Part shown: positions 1 to 9,283 of the stretch, piece after piece | Layout of the letters: the number at the start of each line of letters is the position of its first letter | How positions within the stretch are numbered: the first letter of the stretch is position 1 | NCBI GenBank assembly: GCA_014190895.1 | Contig: BJGV01000007.1 | Location: 1-62,368, forward strand | Length of the DNA: 62,368 bases | Direction of reading: 5' to 3' | From: Nitrosomonadaceae bacterium | GTDB taxonomy: Bacteria; Pseudomonadota; Gammaproteobacteria; Burkholderiales; Nitrosomonadaceae | Made by a program: the position numbers and the translations under genes | The notes under the pieces: model-generated | The model's input: the letters and a program-made list of their open reading frames with translations, nothing else | What the model was told of the DNA's origin: nothing | Databases searched by the model: none

Positions 1-109
1 ACATAAGTGCCATACCAAATTTGTACCATTTTGAGTCATACCACAGCGACATATCACCGTCGCCTGAGCCCATGCGAGCTGCGCCAGCTGATCCTAGTGT
101 TGTTGCCAT
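1..109 (-). CDS. amoC: Ammonia monooxygenase subunit C, N-terminal fragment (runs off the left edge)
   Basis: Only the first 36 codons are inside the window. They read [14 protein letters not shown], then [15 protein letters not shown]. The MATTLG opening and the [14 protein letters not shown] block are hallmarks of betaproteobacterial AmoC, a membrane subunit of the copper enzyme that oxidises ammonia to hydroxylamine. A GGGGG ribosome-binding site lies just upstream of the ATG. Nothing of the transmembrane core or of amoA/amoB is visible, so an amoCAB operon and a stand-alone amoC copy cannot be told apart. The fragment is short, but the match to the remembered family start is specific. Confidence 0.85.
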   Translation of the reverse strand, partial: MATTLGSAGAARMGSGDGDMSLWYDSKWYKFGMALM

Positions 110-219
110 TCTTATACCCCCTATTCCGTTAAAAAAGAATTGAAGCTACCGTAACATTAGAGCATTTTCTTAGTAAAAAGTTCCCCTGATTACCATGATC
201 TTAATAAAGCCATTCAATG

Positions 220-666
220 CTACTGTTCTTGGTTGCTGGGAACCGTGAGGACGGGACAAGGAGAGTATCTTACGACAAATTCTGCAATACTGCCAATGGC
301 AAACCGGTTCCACCCAGTATAACCATGGGTTCCAAGAATGATTAGATCGGCACCAGAATCAGCGGCGATACGAATAATTTCTCGACCAGCAATGCCCTCT
401 GCAAAAATGGTCTCGACTTTAATATCAAAGGAATCAACTAATCTTGCAAGATTCTCTTTGCCCCTTTGTCGAGTTTTTTCAATATTTTCCTGTTCGTCCG
501 TTATAAAATAGTTTGCAGGAATACCGAGCACTCTTGCGTCAAAGACATGCAGAACTTTTAGTTTTGCATTATGAATTTTGGCCAGGGACAGGGCATAGTA
601 GGTGGCGTTCTGAGATGCGTCTGAAAAATCGGTCGCTAGAAGAATTTTATTGATTACTTTTTTCAT
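220..666 (-). CDS. Universal stress protein, UspA family
   Basis: A 148-residue single-domain Usp protein. Asp13 sits in the first-strand ATDFS motif. The C-terminal ATP-binding signature G-2X-G-9X-G-S is complete (Gly112, Gly115, Gly125, Ser126), which suggests an ATP-binding UspFG/MJ0577-like member rather than the non-binding UspA type. The start has a strong GGAGGGGG ribosome-binding site. It lies on the same strand as, and 110 bases upstream of, amoC. These proteins are cytoplasmic and usually induced by starvation or stress; the particular role here is unknown. Confidence 0.9.
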   Translation of the reverse strand: MKKVINKILLATDFSDASQNATYYALSLAKIHNAKLKVLHVFDARVLGIPANYFITDEQENIEKTRQRGKENLARLVDSFDIKVETIFAEGIAGREIIRIAADSGADLIILGTHGYTGWNRFAIGSIAEFVVRYSPCPVLTVPSNQEQ

Positions 667-744
667 TACCCCCTCCTTTTTTTATAGATTTTTAAGTACT
701 TGGTGAAGCGTTTGACAGATTAAGAGTTATTTGTCTGCTATATA

Positions 745-1134
745 TTAAATTATATCCGTACGCCGAGCCGTTACTTCTATCTCAATTTGCATCCGAGAAT
801 CGGATAAACCAGCAGCAATCATCATGGCAGCCGGTCTAATTTCTCTGAAACATTTATGCAAGACTGGCCAGCATTTTGGAAAATCTGCAGCGTTCGGCAA
901 CACATAGACTACTCGGACAACATCCTGCATAGTTGCCCCGGCTACGTTAAGGGCGGTCAAGATATTCTTGAGACATTGCTCAGTTTGTTCTATGAGATTA
1001 TCAGAGATAGTCATTGTACTATAATCAAATCCAGTCGTACCAGAAACGAAGATCCATTCACCATCTACCACAGCTCTCGAGTAACCGATCTCTTCTTCAA
1101 ATTTAGAGCCTGAACTTATTAATCTTCGGGACAT
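745..1134 (-). CDS. RidA (YjgF/YER057c/UK114) family protein
   Basis: A 129-residue protein of the trimeric RidA fold. The family pattern is visible: a FVSGTTG strand near residues 29-35, an EQTEQCLKNI helix near 49-58, and a C-terminal IEIEVTARR strand. Arg100 in the IRPA segment corresponds to the arginine that binds the substrate carboxylate in deaminating members, and Glu120 is also kept. True RidA hydrolyses reactive enamine/imine intermediates such as 2-aminoacrylate. The divergent residues around the active site make this a RidA-subfamily member of unknown substrate. It lies between the usp gene and squalene synthase, all on the minus strand. Confidence 0.85.
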   Translation of the reverse strand: MSRRLISSGSKFEEEIGYSRAVVDGEWIFVSGTTGFDYSTMTISDNLIEQTEQCLKNILTALNVAGATMQDVVRVVYVLPNAADFPKCWPVLHKCFREIRPAAMMIAAGLSDSRMQIEIEVTARRTDII

Positions 1135-1227
1135 AAGAATCTTTCAAGCGTTGATTAGGATATTTTAGTAATTATGTAATTAAAAACTTCAATAAACAAG
1201 TGAGTTTATTAATAAGATCCGATTCTT

Positions 1228-2352
1228 TTAGTTTGTTAGATCCATGTTTCGATTAATGGCTCTCCGAATACTCTTCCAATAGGTAGTCCCAATCAAATTT
1301 GATCCAGCAGTGACAGTTGTTAGTCCGATTACACGGTACACACAGGATCTCGTAATTTTTATCGGACGATATAAATGCATTATATTCGGTGATTTTTGTA
1401 GTAGTTTAAGTGTTTCTCCTCCCAACAAAATTGGCCACATACAAGCAAGACGTAGGCGTATTTCGGAGTACGGAATAGCCATAGCATAATACCAACCATG
1501 ATCCAGATGCTCCATAGCTTGCCGAATGAGTTGAATTAAAACGGGTTGCAATGTTAAATGAGCTTCTGGTTGGAGGAGTGATTCTGTGGTTAGCCCAACG
1601 GAGATTAACAATTCTTCTGGAATATAACAACGTCCTTGATTCAAGTCCTTCGCAATGTCTTTTATGATGTTAGTTAACTGTAGTCCTTTACCAAAACGTA
1701 TACCAATAGCACTCATTTTTTCTATATCCCAATTTGCTAGTGAAGGACAGTGAGCGCACATGATATTTGTCCAGAATTCTCCTACGCACCCAGCAACATA
1801 GTAAGTATAGAGATCAAGTTCTTTGAATGTTTTCAGTGACTGCGGATGCGTTGCGCTGCCATTCACAAACATTGTTAGGTCCATTTCCATTCCCTTAGTG
1901 AGGGTTGTCATGAGGTGCTGAATATGGGCTCGATCGGCAGGTTTAAATTTTAGATAGAGCTGGAAACAATCTTCTAATTTCTCGAGAAGAATTTTTTCTT
2001 CGGGGAGCGCTTGATGGGAAATGAGTCCGAATTGAATCGAGTTAATTGCTGCCCAGTTTATTGTATCTTCCGAGAAAAGTTCTCTAAATTTCCGTAGGTA
2101 AGTGAGTCGCTGGAATTTTGGAATGAGATCCGTATCAGCAATAGTATCAGCGGCACGAGCAAAAAGGTATGCAAGACCTATTTGATCTCTTACAGAAATT
2201 GGTAATACAGCAAGAGTTAGATAGAATGATCGAGAAACTTTAGATAAGAGATCACGTAAAAGATATGATTTGGTGGCAAAAGAAGGTATTTTTTCTATTG
2301 TTAAGTAATTTTTTTCGGACTTTGTGTGCTTCTCTTCTGATATCCGTTCCAT
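1228..2352 (-). CDS. Squalene/phytoene synthase family protein, probable squalene synthase
   Basis: A 374-residue all-alpha isoprenyl synthase. The first aspartate-rich motif is Asp69-x-x-x-Asp73 (RAADTIADT) and the second is Asp232-x-x-x-Asp236 (NIIKDIAKD); both bind Mg-diphosphate. The SRSFYLTL block near residue 40 fits squalene synthases that join two farnesyl diphosphates head to head. No hpnC, hpnD or hpnE neighbours are seen, so a one-enzyme route to squalene, the hopanoid precursor, is the likeliest role. Phytoene synthase is the alternative. A hydrophobic C-terminal segment (about 335-355) may anchor the protein to the membrane. Confidence 0.85.
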   Translation of the reverse strand: MERISEEKHTKSEKNYLTIEKIPSFATKSYLLRDLLSKVSRSFYLTLAVLPISVRDQIGLAYLFARAADTIADTDLIPKFQRLTYLRKFRELFSEDTINWAAINSIQFGLISHQALPEEKILLEKLEDCFQLYLKFKPADRAHIQHLMTTLTKGMEMDLTMFVNGSATHPQSLKTFKELDLYTYYVAGCVGEFWTNIMCAHCPSLANWDIEKMSAIGIRFGKGLQLTNIIKDIAKDLNQGRCYIPEELLISVGLTTESLLQPEAHLTLQPVLIQLIRQAMEHLDHGWYYAMAIPYSEIRLRLACMWPILLGGETLKLLQKSPNIMHLYRPIKITRSCVYRVIGLTTVTAGSNLIGTTYWKSIRRAINRNMDLTN

Positions 2353-2490
2353 CTTTCTTCCAGTGTTTTTTATAAATCGCTATTGGATGCAGAAGTGATC
2401 AGATTGTAATTGAATCACTGCGCAATTTTTGTTCATAGGATAAACGTTAGATTCAAAGAATGTCCTAAATTTCTTAAAGCAACAAAGGCT

Positions 2491-2578
2491 CTATTTGATA
2501 CGCATACACGGCTGTGAACCCTCCACGTGCTCAGCATCCAAAATTCTTGCTATACGTAAATCTATTTTAGCAAAGTCA
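2491..2578 (-). pseudogene. Out-of-frame relic of the metG C-terminal tRNA-binding domain
   Basis: Just past the metG stop codon, the adjacent reading frame encodes [20 protein letters not shown] followed by GS. This is the start of the Trbp111/OB-fold domain found at the C-terminus of full-length bacterial methionyl-tRNA synthetases. The similarity then stops abruptly (QPCMRIK, then a stop), so only about 22 residues of a domain of about 110 remain. It reads as a frameshift followed by a deletion rather than a separate gene. Confidence 0.7.
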
Positions 2579-4384
2579 TTACAAGATAATTTTGGAAATT
2601 GGTGTAACAATGTATTGTTGTATTTTAATGTTATTTTGTGATGAGGTATTATCCATAGATAATCCGAGAACTTGTTTGTTGGTGTCAATTAGAGCGTCGA
2701 TTTGTGTTTGATTAATACGGGTCATCAAATGCCTGTAAGTATTGATTTTGTGTCCTTGTGGTAAGGCGTTCCAGAGATCCTTCCAGTGTAGAGGTTGAAT
2801 ATTTAGAAAGGCCTCGGCCCTTTTAGCTAACTCCGGTACAATTGGTTTTAGAAAGATAGTAAGGATTCTAAAACATTCAATTGTTGTACTGGAAGCAATA
2901 TGTAAGGCATCTCTCTGTGTTATGTCATCTAGTTGTTTAGCTTTCTCCCAGGGTTTTTGTTGATCCCAATATTCATTTACTTTGCCAGTAAGCGTCATTA
3001 TGGTAGAGATCGCTAAACTGTAATGTCGATTCTCTAAGTAAGCTTGAATTACGTCAGCACTCTTTAGTAATTCTTCTACCAGATTGGGTTTAAATTTTTT
3101 TAATTCCGGTGATAAGTGAGTAGTATTTTGGTTTGATAAATTAGTTACCTGACAATTAAAGTGGTTTACCAAGAAACCTGCTGCACGGCTTGCAATATTG
3201 ACATATTTTCCCACTAAATCACTATTGACCCGGGCTATGAAATCAACAAAGTTTAAATCTATGTCCTCCATTGTTCCATTTAATTTCGCTGCATAGTAAT
3301 AACGCAAATACTCCGGATCCAACCCTTGTTCCAAATAACTTCTTGCAGTAATGAATGTATTACGTGATTTGCTCATTTTTTCTCCATTTATGGTGAGAAA
3401 GCCATGGGCAAAAATTTTTGTTGGTATACGATACCCGGTATTTTTAAGCATTGCTGGCCAGAATAATGCATGAAAATATAATATGTCCTTACCGATAAAA
3501 TGATACAGTTCTGTGGTCGCATTTTCTCCCCAGAATTCATCAAAGTCGATGTTATTTTTCTCGCAAAAATTTTTAAAACTACCCATGTAACCAATTGGCG
3601 CATCCAACCATACATAGAAATATTTACCTGGTGCATCTGGAATTTCAAATCCAAAATATGGTGCATCACGTGAAATATCCCAATCAGATAATTTTTTTTC
3701 TCCTGCCCCCCCTAACCATTCTTGCATTTTGTTGGCAACTTCTGGCTGCAAGTGATCTGCTTCGTTTGTCCAGCAACGTAAGAAATCGATGCAGCGATGA
3801 TCTGATAGCCTAAAGAAGAAGTGTTCTGAATTTTTTGTTATTGGAGGTGTGCCGGATATCACAGAATAGGGATTTATTAAATCGTTGGGAGCATAGGCTG
3901 CACCACATGCTTCACAATTATCACCATATTGATCTTTTGCGCTACATTTGGGGCATTCGCCCTTAATAAAGCGATCCGGCAAGAACATATTTTTAACTGG
4001 ATCATAAAATTGCTCAATATTACGAATGGCTATTAACCCAGCATCTTTTAGTTTATTGTAGATATCTTTCGAGTAATAACTAGTTTCAGGTGAATGAGTA
4101 GTGTAATAATTATCAAATTTAATATGAAAATTTGTGAAGTCTCTCAAATGCTCGTTATACATTAAACTGATTAATTTTTCTGGTGTGACACCTTCCGTTT
4201 CTGCCCGCAACATGATGGGTGTGCCATGTGCATCATCGGCACAAATGTAATAAACTTCGTGCCCCTGTATTTTTTGAAAGCGCGACCAGATATCAGTCTG
4301 GATATACTCTACTAAATGACCAAGGTGAATACTGCCGTTGGCGTAAGGCAGAGCCGAGGTGATTAGAATTTTTCTTTTGTTCAT
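2579..4384 (-). CDS. metG: Methionine--tRNA ligase, lacking the C-terminal dimerisation domain
   Basis: Charges tRNA-Met with methionine. The ATG at 4384 gives the usual start [17 protein letters not shown]; an in-frame ATG 18 codons upstream is less likely. HLGH is at residues 20-23, the zinc-knuckle cysteines are at 144, 147, 157 and 160, and KMSKS is at 336-340. The anticodon-binding helical domain follows. The frame ends at 601 residues, whereas the family is about 680-700, and a relic of the missing domain lies in another frame. E. coli MetRS works as a truncated monomer, so the catalytic core is probably functional. metG is divergent from apbC, a common arrangement. Confidence 0.93.
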   Translation of the reverse strand: MNKRKILITSALPYANGSIHLGHLVEYIQTDIWSRFQKIQGHEVYYICADDAHGTPIMLRAETEGVTPEKLISLMYNEHLRDFTNFHIKFDNYYTTHSPETSYYSKDIYNKLKDAGLIAIRNIEQFYDPVKNMFLPDRFIKGECPKCSAKDQYGDNCEACGAAYAPNDLINPYSVISGTPPITKNSEHFFFRLSDHRCIDFLRCWTNEADHLQPEVANKMQEWLGGAGEKKLSDWDISRDAPYFGFEIPDAPGKYFYVWLDAPIGYMGSFKNFCEKNNIDFDEFWGENATTELYHFIGKDILYFHALFWPAMLKNTGYRIPTKIFAHGFLTINGEKMSKSRNTFITARSYLEQGLDPEYLRYYYAAKLNGTMEDIDLNFVDFIARVNSDLVGKYVNIASRAAGFLVNHFNCQVTNLSNQNTTHLSPELKKFKPNLVEELLKSADVIQAYLENRHYSLAISTIMTLTGKVNEYWDQQKPWEKAKQLDDITQRDALHIASSTTIECFRILTIFLKPIVPELAKRAEAFLNIQPLHWKDLWNALPQGHKINTYRHLMTRINQTQIDALIDTNKQVLGLSMDNTSSQNNIKIQQYIVTPISKIIL

Positions 4385-4516
4385 TAGTGGGTTATAAGGT
4401 ACAGTTAAATGAGTATCATTAAACATGAATTGTAACAAACTGTATAACTTTACTTAGTATTTGTTACTATCCAATTTGATTGTGGATCGTATATTGCAAA
4501 ATAGAGAGGTTGCTTA

Positions 4517-5605
4517 GTGATTATTTCAAAACAACAGATAGAGTCAGTTCTTAGAGAAATTATAGATCAAAGTACCGGCAAGGATTATCTGACCAACAAA
4601 GAAGCGCGGAATATTCGAATAGATGACAACAATGTGTCTCTTGATATCCTGTTAGGCTATCCCGCAAGAAGTGTAATTGAGAATATTCGAAAAAGTATAA
4701 CTGAGAAATTGAGAACTATTCCCAGTATTAATAGGGTGGATATTAATATTACCAGTAAAATCGTTGCTCATAGTGTGCAGCGGGGGGTGAAACTTATTCC
4801 CGGAATAAAAAATATTATTGCTGTCGCTTCCGGTAAGGGCGGCGTAGGTAAATCTGCGACCGCAGTGAATCTAGCACTAGCATTGTCTGCAGAAGGGGCC
4901 TCCGTTGGTATATTGGATGCTGATATTTATGGCCCTTCTCAACCACAAATGCTGGGTATTACTGGCCGCCCAAAATCTTTTGATGGTAAAAACATGGAGC
5001 CAATGGAAGCTCATGGCATTAAAGCAATGTCCATTGGTTTTTTGATCGACGAAGAGACCCCCATGGTATGGCGCGGCCCAATGGTGACTCAAGCCCTTCA
5101 GCAATTATTAAATGAAACTCGTTGGCATGACATAGATTATCTGATAGTGGATATGCCACCCGGTACCGGTGACATTCAGTTAACTCTCGCACAAAAAGTA
5201 CCGGTTACTGGTGCTATTATTGTTACCACCCCACAAGATATTGCATTATTGGACGCACGTAAGGGCCTTAAAATGTTTGAGAAAGTAGGTATACCTATTG
5301 TCGGTATCGTTGAAAATATGGGAATCCACACCTGCCCTAAATGTGGTTACGGAGAGCATATTTTTAGCGCTGGAGGCGGCGAGAGAATGTGTAGAGATTA
5401 CAATATCGAACTTCTGGGTGCGTTACCACTTGATATTAGGATCCGCGAACAAACTGACTCTGGGAAACCTACCGTAATTGCTGATCCTAATGGACATGTG
5501 GCAAGTATTTATCGAAGCATTGCTCGTCGCGTAGCAGTTAAAATTGCCGAGTTGTCACAGGATCGCTCTGCATTGTTTCCAGAAATCGTGATTCATAATA
5601 CTTGA
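4517..5605 (+). CDS. apbC: Iron-sulfur cluster carrier protein ApbC/Mrp
   Basis: A 362-residue Mrp/NBP35-type P-loop ATPase that carries and delivers Fe-S clusters. An N-terminal MIP18-like (DUF59) domain covers about 1-90. The deviant Walker A motif GKGGVGKS is at 106-113 and the DADIYGPSQP block follows. Cys273-Pro-Lys-Cys276 is the cluster-binding CxxC. The start is GTG at 4517 with GAGAGG seven bases upstream. It is divergent from metG and followed by dcd, as in many betaproteobacteria. Confidence 0.95.
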   Translation: MIISKQQIESVLREIIDQSTGKDYLTNKEARNIRIDDNNVSLDILLGYPARSVIENIRKSITEKLRTIPSINRVDINITSKIVAHSVQRGVKLIPGIKNIIAVASGKGGVGKSATAVNLALALSAEGASVGILDADIYGPSQPQMLGITGRPKSFDGKNMEPMEAHGIKAMSIGFLIDEETPMVWRGPMVTQALQQLLNETRWHDIDYLIVDMPPGTGDIQLTLAQKVPVTGAIIVTTPQDIALLDARKGLKMFEKVGIPIVGIVENMGIHTCPKCGYGEHIFSAGGGERMCRDYNIELLGALPLDIRIREQTDSGKPTVIADPNGHVASIYRSIARRVAVKIAELSQDRSALFPEIVIHNT

Positions 5606-5692
5606 TTAAAAATTTAAAAAACAATAATTAAAAGAAAAAGGTTGTACCAAAAAATTTTTTTAAATCCGTACTGTATTTTATTTATACTACAA

Positions 5693-6259
5693 ATGACTAT
5701 AAAATCTGACAAGTGGATTCGTCGCATGGCATCTGAAAATGCTATGATTGAGCCATTTGAACCGAATCAAATTAGGCATGAAAATGGTCGTAAAATTGTT
5801 TCTTATGGCACATCAAGTTACGGTTACGACATCCGTTGCTCGAATGAATTTAAGTTGTTTACTAATATAAATTCTACTATTGTTGACCCAAAAAATTTTG
5901 ATTCAAATTCTTTTGTTGATGTGAAGGGTGATGTGTGCATCATTCCACCAAATTCGTTCGCGCTAGCGCGTACTGTTGAGTATTTTCGTATTCCACGCAA
6001 TGTTCTCACTATCTGCCTTGGTAAGTCTACCTATGCACGTTGTGGCATTATCGTCAATGTCACGCCATTCGAGCCAGAGTGGGAGGGTTATGTTACCTTG
6101 GAATTCTCTAATACTACACCGTTGCCAGCTAAGATTTATGCAAACGAGGGGGTAGCGCAGGTCATTTTTTTCGAGTCTGATGAGATATGCGAAACTTCAT
6201 ATAAGGATCGGGGTGGTAAGTATCAGGGACAACAAGGCGTAACTCTGCCGAAAATCTAA
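5693..6259 (+). CDS. dcd: dCTP deaminase
   Basis: Converts dCTP to dUTP for thymidylate synthesis, alongside thyA further down. The ATG at 5693 gives 188 residues, the normal family length, starting [13 protein letters not shown]. An in-frame TTG 17 codons upstream would add a foreign-looking tail. The SSYGYDIR motif, the GKSTYARCG segment with the catalytic-site Ser and Arg, and the [10 protein letters not shown] block are all present, as is the C-terminal [11 protein letters not shown] lid segment. The ribosome-binding site is weak, so translation may depend on apbC upstream. Confidence 0.95.
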   Translation: MTIKSDKWIRRMASENAMIEPFEPNQIRHENGRKIVSYGTSSYGYDIRCSNEFKLFTNINSTIVDPKNFDSNSFVDVKGDVCIIPPNSFALARTVEYFRIPRNVLTICLGKSTYARCGIIVNVTPFEPEWEGYVTLEFSNTTPLPAKIYANEGVAQVIFFESDEICETSYKDRGGKYQGQQGVTLPKI

Positions 6260-6441
6260 CCTTTTTTAAAAGATAATGACGTATCATCTAGTCGCACGAT
6301 CGGGCACAATAAATTTGTTGATTCTAGTCAACCCTTTGTTGCGATTACAGACAGAAAATATAATAACATTATGATTAATAACAATTTGTTTATTAAATCT
6401 GTTGGTATAATACGTCAATCTTAGATTCGTTAAAAAAAAAC
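6260..6441. other. AT-rich non-coding stretch between dcd and the decarboxylase promoter
   Basis: No convincing gene is seen. A 66-codon open frame on the minus strand has no ribosome-binding site and no protein-like composition. A second TATAAT hexamer at 6406-6411 follows TTGTTT by only 14 bases and is a poor promoter candidate. Confidence 0.4.
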
Positions 6442-6469
6442 TTGATTTGATTGAAATGCGGACTATAAT
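6442..6469 (+). promoter_or_regulatory. Probable sigma-70 promoter for the decarboxylase gene
   Basis: TTGATT (6442-6447) and a perfect TATAAT (6464-6469) are separated by 16 bases. Transcription would start near 6476, leaving a leader of about 145 bases before the GTG start at 6621. The leader contains a possible short peptide gene. Confidence 0.5.
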
Positions 6470-6532
6470 CATCGCCAAATTCAAATTTACCCCTAATTTT
6501 TAGTAAATTAAATTAATAGATAGGATGCCATC

Positions 6533-6598
6533 ATGAAAAGCAAAGCAGAGTATTTCGCTCTAAATGGTCTGGTCAATATTCATATTCCCGTAACGTAA
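6533..6598 (+). CDS. Possible 21-residue leader peptide upstream of the decarboxylase
   Basis: ATG at 6533 opens a 21-codon frame, MKSKAEYFALNGLVNIHIPV plus Thr. It is preceded by AGGA about nine bases upstream and ends 22 bases before the decarboxylase start. Its place in the leader of a polyamine-type gene recalls translated leaders that sense ornithine or polyamines, but the sequence does not resemble the SpeFL peptide I know. It may equally be a chance frame in the leader. Confidence 0.3.
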   Translation: MKSKAEYFALNGLVNIHIPVT

Positions 6599-6620
6599 CG
6601 CTTCTCTAAGGAAAATTCCC

Positions 6621-7787
6621 GTGGAAAAGGTTTTAAAAAAAGAAATAGAGATCAACGTTGTACCTCATATTCATGATGAGGTTAATTTGGATTTTAGGCA
6701 TGTCCAAACAGCCCTGAATCGTGGTTACAGTAAACCATTTTTATTAGTCGATAGTAGTATTATCCGTAATAAGATTCGTCGTTTCAGAGCTGCTATGCCA
6801 CGTGTGAATCCGCACTATGCAGTTAAAGCCAATCCAGATTTACATGTGCTTAAGACGTTGATTGAGGAGGGTGCTGGGTTTGAGATTGCTTCTATTTCTG
6901 AATTAAATATTTTATTGAATTTAGAAGTTCCTGCTGAAGAAATTTATTACAGTAATCCGATAAAGTCTAGAGCTTATCTAGAGTATGCTGCGTCCAAAGG
7001 TGTTGAGTGGTATGTATTGGATAGCGTTGAAGAGTTAAGAAAAATTATCAGCGTTAAACCAGATGCAAAAAGCTATCTACGCATAGACGTTCCTAATGTT
7101 GGCAGTGACTGGCCATTGGCTGGTAAATTTGGCGCACATTTAACTGAAATCAAGGAAATTATTGCCGAAGCTGTTCATCTTGATGCTAATCTTGTCGGGG
7201 TAACTTTTCATGTTGGTTCGCAGTGCCGTAATCCACAGAATTGGCAGACAGGTATCGAGCAAGCTAAAAAAGTTCTTACTGATATGCTTCGTGCCGGGTT
7301 AAAGCCCTCCCTGTTAAATATCGGCGGCGGGTATCCGGTGGTTTATACCAAACCAATCCCTTCAATTGAGACAATAGGAGATATTGTAAATCAGGCTCTT
7401 GCTGATTTGCCAGCAGATATCCGTGTTATGGCGGAACCAGGTCGTTATCTGGTATCAGATGCAGCTTATTTTATTTGCCGTGTAGTGGGCACCGCTACAC
7501 GTAACGGGAAGCGCTGGATGTATTGGGATGCTGGTATTTTTGGTGGCGTGATTGAAGTTACTGAAGGGCTGCGTTACCGTATTTTTACTGATCGGAAGGG
7601 GCGTGATATACCATGGACTGTTGCAGGGCCAACCTGTGATTCAGTGGATATTTTGATGCGCGACGAGATGTTACCAGAAGATATACAAGAGGGAGATTTT
7701 ATATATATTCCTAATGCTGGTGCTTATACTACCGCTTACGCTAGTAATTTTAATGGTTTCCCATTACCAGAGATCATTGTTCTGTAA
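6621..7787 (+). CDS. Ornithine/lysine decarboxylase family protein (group IV, PLP-dependent)
   Basis: A 388-residue alanine-racemase-fold decarboxylase, close in length and sequence to the Pseudomonas SpeC type that makes putrescine from ornithine. The PLP lysine is Lys69 (HYAVKANP). The HVGSQC and GGGYP phosphate-binding blocks are present, and EPGRYLV and the active-site Cys339 in GPTCDSVDIL complete the site. GTG start with AAGGA eight bases upstream. It stands alone, with its own promoter and leader. Lysine or another dibasic amino acid as substrate cannot be excluded. Confidence 0.88.
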   Translation: MEKVLKKEIEINVVPHIHDEVNLDFRHVQTALNRGYSKPFLLVDSSIIRNKIRRFRAAMPRVNPHYAVKANPDLHVLKTLIEEGAGFEIASISELNILLNLEVPAEEIYYSNPIKSRAYLEYAASKGVEWYVLDSVEELRKIISVKPDAKSYLRIDVPNVGSDWPLAGKFGAHLTEIKEIIAEAVHLDANLVGVTFHVGSQCRNPQNWQTGIEQAKKVLTDMLRAGLKPSLLNIGGGYPVVYTKPIPSIETIGDIVNQALADLPADIRVMAEPGRYLVSDAAYFICRVVGTATRNGKRWMYWDAGIFGGVIEVTEGLRYRIFTDRKGRDIPWTVAGPTCDSVDILMRDEMLPEDIQEGDFIYIPNAGAYTTAYASNFNGFPLPEIIVL

Positions 7788-7815
7788 TGGAATCTATGTG
7801 GTCATTAGAACAAAT

Positions 7816-8382
7816 TTATTTTTTTTCTTTAGAAGTGCGTACGTATTTAAGGTAACGAAGATAGAGTCCGGTATGTTTTTTTAAATTAGAATGCAGTATT
7901 TTACTGGCCGCAACAAAGGGCCGCCCTCTATGAACAATTTTCCACTCTAACTCATTAATTTCCGGGAAGAATGTGTCACCCCAAAATGAATCAAACAAAG
8001 TACCAGTGTGATTCTGATTCTCTATCTGAGTTAAATATATTTCATCAGCAAGCTGGATAGCGGCGGCATATAGCTGTCCTCCCCCTATGATAAAGATCCG
8101 ATCTGTATTAATACTTATTTCAATAGCCTCCTCCAAGGAATGAGTAACCTCACAATTGAAAGCTTTGTAATTTAAATCTCTGGTGATTACTATGTTTTTT
8201 CTATTGGGGAGGGCTCTACTTCTTAGGGATTCAAAAGTCTTTCGTCCCATAATTACCGGATGTCCCGAAGTGATGCGTCGAAAGTTTTTCAGGTCACGAG
8301 GTATATACCAAGGCATTCTATTTTCGCTTCCAATGATTCCGCCCGGCGCCACAGCTGCAATTATGGCTATTTTTGGTTTCAT
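7816..8382 (-). CDS. folA: Dihydrofolate reductase
   Basis: Reduces dihydrofolate, the by-product of ThyA, to tetrahydrofolate. The [11 protein letters not shown] block holds the catalytic acid Asp30. [11 protein letters not shown] and the NADPH-binding IIGGGQLY motif are intact. At 188 residues it is about 25 longer than E. coli FolA, with extra basic sequence near the C-terminus ([13 protein letters not shown]). Its ATG overlaps the thyA stop by four bases (ATGA), so it is translationally coupled in a thyA-folA operon. Confidence 0.95.
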   Translation of the reverse strand: MKPKIAIIAAVAPGGIIGSENRMPWYIPRDLKNFRRITSGHPVIMGRKTFESLRSRALPNRKNIVITRDLNYKAFNCEVTHSLEEAIEISINTDRIFIIGGGQLYAAAIQLADEIYLTQIENQNHTGTLFDSFWGDTFFPEINELEWKIVHRGRPFVAASKILHSNLKKHTGLYLRYLKYVRTSKEKK

Positions 8383-9173
8383 ATAGCAATTGGCGCTTTT
8401 ATGGCCGGATAGGGATCGTAATTTTCTAATGTAAAGTCCGTATAGCTAAAATCAAAGATATTTTTTGTGGCTGGATTTAGCACCATTGATGGTAATTTTT
8501 TTGGTTGACGAGACAGTTGTTCTTGTGCCTGGTCAAGATGATTGAGATAGAGATGAGCGTCACCCAGAGTATGTATAAAGTCACCCGGTTCTAGACTGCA
8601 GCTTTGCGCTATCATTAATGTGAGTAATGCATATGAGGCAATATTAAACGGTACGCCTAAAAAAATATCAGCACTACGTTGATAGAGTTGACATGAAAGT
8701 TTCCCATCGGCAACGTAGAATTGAAAAATAGTGTGACAGGGCGGAAGCTTCATTTTGTCCAGCTCACCGACATTCCATGCTGAAACTATTATGCGTCGAG
8801 AATCCGGTGTACTCTTAATTTGCTCAATTACCCGCGCTATTTGATCTATTTTCTGCCCGTCTGTGCTGGGCCAAGAACGCCACTGGTGTCCGTAAATTGG
8901 ACCAAGGTCTCCGTTTTCGTCTGCCCATTCATCCCAGATAGACACTCCGTTCTCTCTAAGATATTTTGTGTTGGTATCGCCCCGAAGGAACCATAGTAAT
9001 TCGTAAAGAATGGATTTTAAGTGACATTTTTTAGTAGTGATTAGCGGAAAGCCTTTTGTTAAATCAAAACGCATTTGGTAACCAAATACAGAGAGTGTTC
9101 CGGTGTTAGTGCGATCTGTTTTCTTTTGACCGTTTTGAAGCACATGTTGCATTAGTTCGAGATATTGTCGCAT
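8379..9173 (-). CDS. thyA: Thymidylate synthase
   Basis: Methylates dUMP to dTMP using methylene-tetrahydrofolate. It has the usual 264 residues. The nucleophile is Cys146 in the [12 protein letters not shown] motif, exactly the E. coli position; the dUMP-binding [13 protein letters not shown] block and the C-terminal [13 protein letters not shown] tail are intact. It is the first gene of the thyA-folA pair. Confidence 0.97.
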   Translation of the reverse strand: MRQYLELMQHVLQNGQKKTDRTNTGTLSVFGYQMRFDLTKGFPLITTKKCHLKSILYELLWFLRGDTNTKYLRENGVSIWDEWADENGDLGPIYGHQWRSWPSTDGQKIDQIARVIEQIKSTPDSRRIIVSAWNVGELDKMKLPPCHTIFQFYVADGKLSCQLYQRSADIFLGVPFNIASYALLTLMIAQSCSLEPGDFIHTLGDAHLYLNHLDQAQEQLSRQPKKLPSMVLNPATKNIFDFSYTDFTLENYDPYPAIKAPIAI

Positions 9174-9283
9174 AGTAAGATAGATGGTTTAAGATTACAA
9201 AATTCTGAAGCAAGAAACCATAATGGATTACAAGGAAACTTCACGTATATAATGATAACTAATATTTTACAGGATAGTTGCCA

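Noticed and set aside
856-1113. 85-codon frame opposite the RidA-family gene
   Set aside because: Antisense shadow of a clear gene with no independent support.
6284-6484. 66-codon open frame on the minus strand downstream of dcd
   Set aside because: It overlaps the predicted decarboxylase promoter, lacks a ribosome-binding site and looks non-coding.
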